From: an uncultured bacterium
GTDB lineage: Bacteria; Planctomycetota; UBA1135; GCA-002686595
Length of the DNA stretch: 64,000 nt
Direction: 5' to 3'
Assembly: GCA_938075305.1 (NCBI GenBank)
Contig: CALJGV010000009.1
Coordinates: 38,096-102,095 of the forward strand
Shown here: piece after piece, positions 10,082-18,659 of the stretch
Position numbering within the stretch: position 1 is the first letter of the stretch
Layout: the number at the start of each line of letters is the position of its first letter
Notes under the pieces: model-generated
Told to the model about the DNA's origin: nothing
What the model saw: the letters and a program-made list of their open reading frames with translations, nothing else
Databases searched by the model: none
Position numbers and translations under genes: made by a program

Positions 10082-11011
10082 ATGCCCAACGCTCCCTACC
10101 GGGCCGCGGTCGTCCAGGCGGCCCCGGCAGCCCTCGACCTCGAGGGCACCCTCGAACGCGTGGACGAGCTCACCGGCCGCGCCGCCTCGGAGGGAGCCTC
10201 CCTCGTCGTCTTCCCCGAGGCCTTCGTCGGGGGGTACCCAAAGGGCGTCGACTTCGGCGTCCGGCTCGGCACCCGAAGTGAGGCCGGGCGCGCCGCCTTC
10301 GAGCGCTATCACGCGGGGGCGGTGGAGGTCCCGGGGCCAGCGGTGGACCGCCTCGGCGGGATCGCCGCGCGGCACGGGGTGGAGCTGGTCATCGGGGTCG
10401 TGGAGCGGGACGGAGGAACCCTCTACTGCACGGTGCTCTTCGTCGGACCCGGCGGCGAGCTGCGTGGCAAGCACCGCAAGCTCGTCCCCACGGCCCTGGA
10501 ACGCTGCGTATGGGGCCGCGGCGACGCCTCCACCCTGACGGTCGTGGACTCACCCCGCGGCAAGATCGGCGCGGCGATCTGCTGGGAGAACTACATGCCC
10601 CTCCTGCGCGCCGCCCTCTTCGAGCGGGGCACCGAGGTCTACTGCGCACCGACGGTGGACGACCGTGACGTGTGGCAGGCCACCATGCGGCACGTGGCCG
10701 TGGAGGGGCGCTGCCATGTCCTCGCGGCCTGCCAGCACATGCGTGGGCGCGACCTCCACGCCGACCTCGGCGGCGACGAGATCGCGCCAGATGAGGTCCT
10801 GATCCGAGGCGGCAGCGTCATCGTCGATCCGTTCGGAGAGGTGCTCGCCGGCCCGGTCTTCGAGGAGGACGCCGTGCTCGTCGCAGAGGTCGACCCCGGC
10901 GCCGTGATCCGAGGCCGCTTCGACCTCGACGTCTCCGGCCACTACGCCAGGCCCGACGTGTTCGAGCTGCGCGTGCTGCCCACCCCCGGAGACGGCACGT
11001 CCGCCGAGTAG
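10082..11011 (+). CDS. Carbon-nitrogen hydrolase, nitrilase family
   Basis: Catalytic triad context: FPEAFVGGYPKG (Glu), GKHRKLVPTALERCVWGRGD (Lys), GAAICWENYMPLLR (Cys). Confidence 0.92.
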   Translation: MPNAPYRAAVVQAAPAALDLEGTLERVDELTGRAASEGASLVVFPEAFVGGYPKGVDFGVRLGTRSEAGRAAFERYHAGAVEVPGPAVDRLGGIAARHGVELVIGVVERDGGTLYCTVLFVGPGGELRGKHRKLVPTALERCVWGRGDASTLTVVDSPRGKIGAAICWENYMPLLRAALFERGTEVYCAPTVDDRDVWQATMRHVAVEGRCHVLAACQHMRGRDLHADLGGDEIAPDEVLIRGGSVIVDPFGEVLAGPVFEEDAVLVAEVDPGAVIRGRFDLDVSGHYARPDVFELRVLPTPGDGTSAE

Positions 11012-11168
11012 AGCGACGGGGACGCGTCCCACCCGGGGCCGAAATCGGCCTCACAGCCCCGTACTGGGCGGTCGCCTTGCTTTGATGCGGTGCGCGAACC
11101 TAGCATCAAGTGTTCGCCATCGCCGAGCGGCGAAGCTCACCTACAACTCAAACAGCGAGGAGTCCGCC

Positions 11169-11585
11169 ATGCTGCGTTCTGTCGAAGCCGAGGATCACAT
11201 GACCCGATCACCGGTGACCCTGAGTCCGGAGACCCACATCTTCGAGGCTATCCGAGCGCTCACCGAGCGCAGCATCTCCGGCGCTACGGTCCTCGACGAC
11301 GACGGCAACGTGGTGGGGGTCATCTCCGAGATGGATTGCCTCCAGGCGGTGCTCAGCGGCACCTACCACGGCGAGGCTGGGGGCACCGTGGCCGACATCA
11401 TGACCACCGAGGTGGAGTCGGTGGAGGTCGGCATGAGCGTCGTGGACGTGGCCCAGAAGCTCATCGACGGCCACCGACGCCGCTTCCCCATCGTCAAGGA
11501 GGGCAAGTTCGTCGGGCAGGTCTCCTGCCGCTCGATCCTGCGGGCGGTCATGGCGTTCGCGAAGACGGACGCGCCAGCGGACTGA
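11169..11585 (+). CDS. CBS domain-containing protein
   Basis: Two CBS motifs: HMTRSPVTLSPETHIFEAIRALTERSISGATVLDDDGNVVGVISEMD and IMTTEVESVEVGMSVVDVAQKLIDGHRRRFPIVKEGKFVGQVSCRSILRAV. Confidence 0.92.
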   Translation: MLRSVEAEDHMTRSPVTLSPETHIFEAIRALTERSISGATVLDDDGNVVGVISEMDCLQAVLSGTYHGEAGGTVADIMTTEVESVEVGMSVVDVAQKLIDGHRRRFPIVKEGKFVGQVSCRSILRAVMAFAKTDAPAD

Positions 11586-11606
11586 CCCGGCCGCCGCGCC
11601 AACCCT

Positions 11607-11628
11607 CGCGCCCGATCAGGCGGGCGCG
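11607..11628. terminator. Candidate bidirectional hairpin at convergent gene ends
   Basis: CGCGCCCG-ATCAGG-CGGGCGCG perfect 8-bp inverted repeat spanning the end of the formate dehydrogenase CDS. Confidence 0.3.
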
Positions 11629-14444
11629 TCGACGCCGTAGAACGTCCCGGGGAACAGACCGTCGCGGGCCTCCCCTTCCTCGACCTTGCGGACCTCCGCG
11701 GCGCAGACCTTGTACTCCGCGGTGTCCGTCACGGGGTCCCCCGCGTCGTTGGTGATCACGTTGGCTCGCGCCTCGAAGAAGTGCAGGGGCATCCAGATGC
11801 AGCGCGGCTGGACCTGGCGTGAGTAGAGCGCCCTGACCCGCACCGAGCCGCGCCGGGTCGAGATCTCGACGAGGTCTCGGTCCTCGATGCCGCGCTTCTT
11901 CGCGTCGCGGGGGTGAATCTCAACCCAGGCCTCGGACTGCTTCGCGTCGAGCCCCGACTCGCGTCGGGTCTGGGTCGCACAGTTGTAGTGGTACAGCGTC
12001 CGCCCGGTCGAGAGGAGCAGGCCGTAGGTCTCGTCAGGGAGCTCCGCCGGCGGGCGATAGTCCACCGCCTGGAAGAGCCCCTTGCCCCGCAGGATCCCCT
12101 CCTCGTGGAGGAAGGTCGTCCCCGGGTGATCTGGGGTCGGGCAGGGCCACTGGAGGCCCGTCTTGGGGAGCTCAACCGTGGCATCGAGCCGCGCGTGGCT
12201 GATCCCGGAGAACTTGTCCGCGTCACGCACGAGCTCGTCGTAGACGTCGGCGGCCGTGTCGAACGACCAGTCCGCGCCGCTCGCGTTGGCGAGCGCGATC
12301 AGGATTCGCCAGTCCTCGCGCGCCTCGCCCGGCGGCTCGACGGCCTTGCGCACGCGCTGAACGCGCCGCTCGGAGTTGGTGAAGACGCCCTCCTTCTCGG
12401 CGAAGACCGACGCGGGGAAGACCACGTCCGCGAAGCGGCAGGTCTCGTTGAGGAAGGCGTCCTGCACCACGACGAACTCGGCGGCGTTCATGCCCTTCTC
12501 GAGCTCCATGCAGTTCGGCTCGGAGAGGACCACGTCCTCCCCCATGACGAAGAGGCCTTTGATGCTCTTGCCCACCTCCTTCATCATCACGTTCAGGTTC
12601 AGCCCCGGCTCGGAGGGGAACGTCGTCCCCCACGCTTCCTCGTACCTGGCGTGGACCTCGGGGTCGTCGACCCGCTGGTAGCCCGGGAGGAAGATCGGGG
12701 TCGCGCCGGCGTCGTTGGCGCCCTGGACGTTGTTCTGTCCGCGCAGCGGGTTCATCCCTGAAGAGGGCTTGCCCAGGTGCCCGGTCATCAGCACGAGGTT
12801 CGCGAGGGCGTAGACGTTGTCCGTGCCGTGCGTGTGCTCGGTGATCCCGAGGGTGTAGTAGATCCCGGCCTTCTCCGTGGTCGCGTACTTACGCGCGACC
12901 CAGCGGATGTCCTCGGCGGAGATCCCCGTGTGCTCCTCCGCCGCCTCGGGCGAGTAGCGCTTCACGGTCTCCCGCACCGCCTCGAAGCCCTCGGTGTTCT
13001 CCGCCACGAAGGTCTCGTCCACGAGGCCCTCCTCGCAGATCACGTGGGCCATGGCGTTCAGCAGCCAGACGTCGCAGCCCGGCTTCAGCTGGAGGTGCTT
13101 CTCCGCGATGGTCGACATCCAGATCTTGCGCGGGTCCGCGACCACCATGGTCGCGCCGCGCCGCACGGCCCGCTTCATCTCCATGGCGATGATCGGGTGC
13201 GCCTCGCTCGTGTTGCTCCCGATCACGAACAGGAAGTCCGCGTTACGGATCTCCCCGATCGAGTTCGTCATCGCGCCCGCTCCGAAGGTGGTGACCAGAC
13301 CGGCCACCGTCGGAGCGTGTCATGTCGCTGCACACTGATGGATGTTGTTCGTCTTGAACACCGCCCGGGATAGCTTCTGCACGAGGTAGTTCTCCTCCAT
13401 CGTGCAGCGCGACGAGCTGACGAAGCCGAGCCCGTTGGGCCCGTGCCGTTCACTGACGCCTTGGAGGCCCGCGGCCGCCACCGAGAGCGCGTTCTCCCAG
13501 CTGGTCGGCACGAGCTCGCCCGCGTCGTTGCGGACCAGCGGGCTCGTGATGCGCTCCTCGTGGTGGATGAAGTCGTAGGCGAAGCGGCCCTTCACGCACA
13601 GGTTGCCGTCGTTCGTGGTCGTGCCCGCGGGCGGGCTGGTGACCTTCACCACCTGACCGCGGCCGTCGTTGGCGTCGGGGTCCACGTTGAGATCGAGCTG
13701 GCACCCGACGCCGCAGAAGTTGCAGGTGCTGCGGACCTTGGTCAGCTCACGCTCCGGCTTCGCCTCGCGCGTCAGGGGCATCTTCTCCCCCATGGCGCCC
13801 GTGGGGCACACGTCGACGCACCCGCCGCACATCTCGCAGGTGGTGTCCATCAAGGACAGCCCGTCCACCGTCGCGATGGTGGTTTCGGCGCCGCGGCCCG
13901 CGAGGGTGATGGCGCTGACGCCCTCGACCTCCTCGCAGTAGCGCGTGCAGCGCGCGCAGGAGATGCAGGTGTCGGCGTTGAAGTGGATGTAGGGGTTGCG
14001 GTCCCCGTCGCGGTTGTCCCGCAGGGACTCCATGAAGCCCCAGTCCCGCGGCGCCTCGTAGCGCGCCGCCATCTCCAGCAGCTCGTTAGGCGCGCCACGC
14101 TCTGCGACCTCGATGTCCTGGGGGTGGTCCGTGAGGTAGAGGGCGAAGAGGGTCTTGCGGTGGCGATCGATCCGCTCCGTCTCCGTGCGCACCTCCGCGC
14201 CGTCCTGGGCGGGGGTCTTGCACGCAGGGAGCAGTCGGCGCTGCCCCTCGACCTCCACCAGGCAGGTCCGGCAGGCGCCCGCCGGCTCCAGGCGCGGGTC
14301 ATGGCACAGGGTCGGGATCTCCGCCCCCGCGCGCTGGGCGACCTCGAGGATCGTCTCGCCCGCCTGGAAGGGCATCTGCCGTCCGTCCACCTGGATGGAC
14401 CTGGCCGGCCGCTTGGGCTGGTCCGGTTCGCCTCGCTCGATCAT
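11616..14444 (-). CDS. NAD-linked formate dehydrogenase alpha subunit, predicted selenoprotein (TGA = Sec at 13320-13322)
   Basis: ORFs 13320..14444 and 11616..13307 are in the same frame, separated only by TGA plus 4 sense codons. Joined: ...[52 protein letters not shown]. N-terminal 2Fe-2S (CHDPRLEPAGACRTC), ferredoxin clusters (CISCARCTRYC, CEMCGGCVDVCP) and Mo-domain 4Fe-4S (CNFCGVGC). Confidence 0.9.
13290..13308 (-). promoter_or_regulatory. Bacterial SECIS-like stem-loop downstream of in-frame UGA
   Basis: On the minus strand, 11 nt after TGA: GGUGGCC-GGUCU-GGUCACC, a 7-bp stem (one G-U) with loop GGUCU; spacing and loop match the E. coli fdhF SECIS as I remember it. Confidence 0.82.
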
Positions 14445-14447
14445 CTC

Positions 14448-16058
14448 TCAGCCCTCCTTGGAGGTCTCCTCTTCGAACGCCTCGGGGAAGTACTTGAGCG
14501 CACTCGTCAGCGGCAGCGGCGCCGCCTGACCCAGTCCGCAGATCGAGCCCTCGTTCATCTGCCAGGCCGCGTCGGCGGCGTTGGCCAGGGGGCCGTCCAC
14601 GTCGTCGCCGCGCGCCTGCCGCTCCACGGACTCGCGCAGGTAGCGCGTCCCGATCCGGCAAGGTGCGCACTGGCCGCAGCTCTCCGCCTCGAAGAACCGC
14701 AGCTGCTGGGCGGCCGCCCAGCGCATATCCACGGTGTCGTTCAGGACCACCACGCCGGCGGAGCCGAGCATGGAGCCGAGGCCGCCGAGGTGGGCGAAGT
14801 CCAGGGGGTCGCCCCGCCGCTCCGCGGGCAGGAACCCCGAGCTGGCCCCGCCGGGGCTGAAGGCCTTCAGCTCGCCGACGTAGCCGCCGGCCGCCTCCAC
14901 GAGCTCGTCCAGCGAGACGCCGAGCGGGAGCTCGTAGGTTCCGGGCTGGCCCACGTGACCGCTCACGCAGTAGAGCTTGGTCCCGGCCTCGGTTCGACCG
15001 AGCCCGCGGAACCACTCACCGCCGCGCTCGACGATCCCCGGGACGCAGGCGATGGTCTCCACGTTGTGGATCAGCGTGGGCTTGCCCCACAGCCCGACCT
15101 CCACCGGGAAGGGCGGCTTGATCCGAGGCATGCCGCGCTTGCCCTCGAGCGCCTCGAGCAGGGCCGTCTCCTCCCCGCAGATGTAGGCGCCGTTGCCCTC
15201 GTGGGTGTGGAAGTGAATGTCGCCGTAGATCCCCGAGGCGTGAGCCTCGTCGATCATCCGCCTGATGATCCCGAGGGGCACCTCGAACTCGCCACGCAGG
15301 TACAGGTAGCAGTCCTTCGCGCCGATGGCGTGCGCCGCGATGGCGAGCCCCTCGAGCACGAGGTCGGGGCGCCGCAGCATGCACTCGCGATCCTTGAACG
15401 TGCCCGGCTCTCCCTCGTCCGCGTTCAGGACGACAAAGCGCTCCTGCTCGGCCTGGCCAGCGACGCCGCGCCACTTGATGTGCGCGGGGAACCCAGCGCC
15501 ACCTCGTCCCTGGAGACCCGCGGCCTCGAGGAGGTCGATGACGCCCTCCGGGCCGAGCTCCGACGCCGCCTTGAAGGCCGCGCCCAGGGGCGCGGCGGGC
15601 TTGCAGAGGTCGATGGCGAGCTCCCCGTCCGCGGCTCCCTCCGGTCCGACCGCTCCGGTCCACTCGGTCTCACCGGGGGCCGCGGCGCTGTCGAGCTTGG
15701 ACCAGTCACTGCCGGCGGCCTTGACGTCATCAACGGTCACGTGCGGCATCGTCCGCCGATCGCGTAGCACGGCAGGCGGGACATCACAGCCGGCGAGGCA
15801 GGAGGCCTCCTCCACCGGAAGGCCCTGGGCCTTCGCAGCGTCGAGCACGTCCTGGGCGCCGCCGAGCAGGCAGCTCAGCCCGGTGCAGACGCGCACCTTC
15901 GCCTCGGAGCGCGAGAGCATGTGATAGAAGCTCCCGATCCCCCAGACGTGCGCCTCGGGGACGCCCGTCTCCCTCGCGATGTCGCGGGCCACGCCCTCGA
16001 GCAGTCCGCCTGCTTCGCGCAGACGGTCGGGTACGGAGGCAGCGTCGTGTCGGCTCAT
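14448..16058 (-). CDS. NAD-linked formate dehydrogenase beta subunit (fused NuoE-like and NuoF-like domains)
   Basis: N-terminal NuoE-like thioredoxin fold [2Fe-2S] (CTGLSCLLGG...CLAGCD) fused to the NuoF core (GRGGAGFPAHIKW, NADEGEPGTFKDR, EETALLEALEGKRGMPRIKPPFP, ESCGQCAPCRIGTRYL). Confidence 0.92.
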   Translation of the reverse strand: MSRHDAASVPDRLREAGGLLEGVARDIARETGVPEAHVWGIGSFYHMLSRSEAKVRVCTGLSCLLGGAQDVLDAAKAQGLPVEEASCLAGCDVPPAVLRDRRTMPHVTVDDVKAAGSDWSKLDSAAAPGETEWTGAVGPEGAADGELAIDLCKPAAPLGAAFKAASELGPEGVIDLLEAAGLQGRGGAGFPAHIKWRGVAGQAEQERFVVLNADEGEPGTFKDRECMLRRPDLVLEGLAIAAHAIGAKDCYLYLRGEFEVPLGIIRRMIDEAHASGIYGDIHFHTHEGNGAYICGEETALLEALEGKRGMPRIKPPFPVEVGLWGKPTLIHNVETIACVPGIVERGGEWFRGLGRTEAGTKLYCVSGHVGQPGTYELPLGVSLDELVEAAGGYVGELKAFSPGGASSGFLPAERRGDPLDFAHLGGLGSMLGSAGVVVLNDTVDMRWAAAQQLRFFEAESCGQCAPCRIGTRYLRESVERQARGDDVDGPLANAADAAWQMNEGSICGLGQAAPLPLTSALKYFPEAFEEETSKEG

Positions 16059-16172
16059 GATGGGTCGGATCGGTGCGCCGTTCGGCGCCCCGACATTATG
16101 CGTCGGACGGCCCTGCTCCGCTGGACCAGTCTCGCTGCGGGAGCCGAATCCCCGGAGGTTCTCCGAGCCCCC

Positions 16173-18314
16173 TCAGCGCCCGCCCCTCGACCCATCGTCC
16201 GCGGCCCCGGGAAACAGCTCGGAAAGGGGTACCCGCTGGAACGTCATGTGCGCCCGGCTGCCCTCGTAGAGGATCCCCACGGTGGACCCGTCGATCATCG
16301 TCAGGCAGGAGTAGCCCGCCGACCTCCCCTCGTCGAGGAGCAGCCAGCGGTTCTCCGGCCACGACTCTCCCCCGTCGTCGGAGGCGCGGATCGTCATCCG
16401 GCGCCGGGGCCCCGCGGCGACCGCAGGGTTGGAGAAGAGCAGCCGGCCGTCGGCCTCCCCGGTGAGCTCCCGCCCCACGTGGATCAGGCTCGCCATGCAG
16501 ACGGGCTCGGTGAGGGCCGACCGCGAGCTCCCGTGGGCTAGCCACGTCGCGCCGCCGTCGACCGAGGTGTGCACCGCGCGGGAGCCGCCGCGGTTGTCCC
16601 GCATGTTCAGCATGAGCTCGCCATCGGCGAGCTCCACCACCGCCGACTCCGTCGTGTCGGCGCGCGCGCCAACCCCGATGCTCCAGGTCTCTCCGCCGTC
16701 CGCGCTGACGAGCACCGTCGAGTGCGGCGTGCGCCCCTCGCCGGGGCTCAGCTGGTACTGGGCTGGGAAGACCAGGCGCCCATCGCCCATGGTGATCCCG
16801 CGCCCGGGCCCCTGGAGCAGGTAGGACCAGGCGGGGTCCTTGACCATCCGGGTGAGGTTCCGGAGCGGCCCGAAGCTCCGACCGTCGTCGGTGCTCGTGG
16901 TGAGCACGAGCTGGCCGGTCTCCTCGGGCGCGAGCCCCGGCCCGCTCCCCCGCCACGCACGGTCCCCGTGACTCCAAGCCGCCAGCACGTGAACGTGCCC
17001 GCGTTCCCGGTCCACCAGCACGGCGGGGTCGCCCACGCCGTCTCCCCGCCACCCCTCGCCGGGCCCCTGGGACATGATCACCTCCATCGGCGACCAAGAC
17101 CGCCCCCCGTCCTCGCTCCGAGAACAGCCGACGTCGATGCGACCGGGCAGGTCACCCCAGCCGTTCCAGCGAATGTCGTACACCGCGACCAAGGTCCCCC
17201 TGGGCGTCGTGACCAGGCCGGGGATCCTGTAGGCCCGGGAGCCTCCGGAGCCAGCGGTGCGGAGCGCGAGGCCGAGGCGTTGGACGGGGTCCGGGCTGGG
17301 ATCCTCCACCTGGACCTCGGCTCCCCCGACCGTGACCGACTGAACCCTCGCGTCCACGCGGCCGTCCAGGTCCGCGTCCGCCGACGGCGCCACCGAGATC
17401 CAGAACACGTTGCGGCCCGGCGCGAGCGCCCGGCGGCCGCGCACGGTGTACACACGGGAGGGATCCTCGACCGGCCGCCGCGACTCCCCGAACCGATCGC
17501 CCTCGGAGAAGACCTGGTCCGGTTGATCGTAGGGGAGGTCGAGGCTGGAGCCGCCCTGGAAGACCTCCACGCGCTGGAGCTGATCCGGGCTGGAGGTCCC
17601 GGCGAGGTCGAAGCGGATCGCCTCGAGCTCGAGGGGCTCGAGGAGCCCTCGAGTCTCCACCTCCACGGCGAGGATGGGGTTCAGGGCGTTGCCCACCAGC
17701 ACGGGCAAGACCGGCTGGCGCGCTCGACACCCCACGATGACCATGGGCCGCGCCGGCTCGAGCACCACGTCGTCGATCAGGACCCCCTTGCCCGGCGGCG
17801 ACGTGCACCGGATCCGGAGCCCGTCCGCCCCCCGGGGCAGGACCGCGGAGACCTCCGTACGGAAGCCTCCGATGACCACCTCGTCCGAGGCGTCGAGGAG
17901 CGCGGACCACTCCCCATCCACGCGGACCGCCAGGGTGAACTCGAAGGGAGCGACGCGGGTCCAGCGCTCCGCCCAGAAGCCCACGCGGCCGGCACCGCCC
18001 AGGTCCTCGAAGTCCAGCTCGACCTCGCAACGCTCGCCGCCGGTCAGGTGCAGGCTGCGCTCGCCGGACCGGACATGCTCGCCGTGGATCGCCGCCACTC
18101 CATGGGTCACCCTCCAGGTCCCGAGCGATGACCGCAGCTCGGTGAACGGACCGAGGCGAGCGCCCTCGAAGCCCCCGTCGACCCGCGCCTCGGCGGCGCG
18201 CCCCTGCGGGTGCCCGCCGGACCCCTGCGAAGGCACCCCGGAGGCGAGGCCGACCGAGTCCAGCTGCGACGCGCCGGCGAGGACCACCAAGGGAGTGAGA
18301 ATCGGGATCCACAT
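16173..18314 (-). CDS. Secreted exo-alpha-sialidase (GH33-like, BNR/Asp-box repeats)
   Basis: YRIPGL motif; Asp boxes (SEDGGRSWSP, SADGGETWS, SVDGGATWL, SDDGGESWP); GYSCLTMIDGSTVGILYEGS; signal peptide MWIPILTPLVVLAGASQ from ATG at 18314 (longer ORF starts at 18353). Confidence 0.85.
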   Translation of the reverse strand: MWIPILTPLVVLAGASQLDSVGLASGVPSQGSGGHPQGRAAEARVDGGFEGARLGPFTELRSSLGTWRVTHGVAAIHGEHVRSGERSLHLTGGERCEVELDFEDLGGAGRVGFWAERWTRVAPFEFTLAVRVDGEWSALLDASDEVVIGGFRTEVSAVLPRGADGLRIRCTSPPGKGVLIDDVVLEPARPMVIVGCRARQPVLPVLVGNALNPILAVEVETRGLLEPLELEAIRFDLAGTSSPDQLQRVEVFQGGSSLDLPYDQPDQVFSEGDRFGESRRPVEDPSRVYTVRGRRALAPGRNVFWISVAPSADADLDGRVDARVQSVTVGGAEVQVEDPSPDPVQRLGLALRTAGSGGSRAYRIPGLVTTPRGTLVAVYDIRWNGWGDLPGRIDVGCSRSEDGGRSWSPMEVIMSQGPGEGWRGDGVGDPAVLVDRERGHVHVLAAWSHGDRAWRGSGPGLAPEETGQLVLTTSTDDGRSFGPLRNLTRMVKDPAWSYLLQGPGRGITMGDGRLVFPAQYQLSPGEGRTPHSTVLVSADGGETWSIGVGARADTTESAVVELADGELMLNMRDNRGGSRAVHTSVDGGATWLAHGSSRSALTEPVCMASLIHVGRELTGEADGRLLFSNPAVAAGPRRRMTIRASDDGGESWPENRWLLLDEGRSAGYSCLTMIDGSTVGILYEGSRAHMTFQRVPLSELFPGAADDGSRGGR

Positions 18315-18469
18315 GCCGACCAGAATGCCGCCGTCACGCGTGAGGCCGGGCACCGTGATCGCCGTCTACGCGTGAGAATCCCGTGAGATCGCCCCGCACC
18401 TGCGGAGGGGCGCCCGGCGAGCGGTCCGCCGCTGAATGGCCCGCGAGGGGGCCTCTTACGCCCGAAACA

Positions 18470-18579
18470 GGGGGTTCCGGCGCTTGGGGGAGCCTCGGGG
18501 AACCCCAGCTCCGCCGACTGCGTCCATCTGGGACGCCGCAGTCCTTGGCGCCACGAGGCCCAAGGACCACGTATTTTTT
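18470..18579 (+). ncRNA. Candidate structured leader / attenuator or small RNA upstream of the metallopeptidase gene
   Basis: Three consecutive hairpins: GGGGTTCC/GGAACCCC (18471-18506); GACTG-CGTCC/GGACG..CAGTC (18516-18543); GTCCTTGG..CCAAGGAC (18541-18567), with TTTTTT at 18574-18579. The second and third share bases 18541-18543. Confidence 0.35.
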
Positions 18580-18659
18580 GGGGGCGATTCTCCGCCACCC
18601 TCGCGAGCAGCGCCGACCTCTGACGCGCTGCTCCCATCCGTCCGGCCTGATCTTCTCGA

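Noticed and set aside
13308-13322. Frameshift or pseudogene interpretation of the formate dehydrogenase
   Set aside because: Frame is unbroken across the TGA, both flanks are well conserved, and the TGA sits at the known Sec site with a SECIS-like hairpin.
16569-18131. 520-aa + strand ORF opposite the sialidase
   Set aside because: Shadow ORF; the minus strand carries the Asp-box and YRIP motifs.
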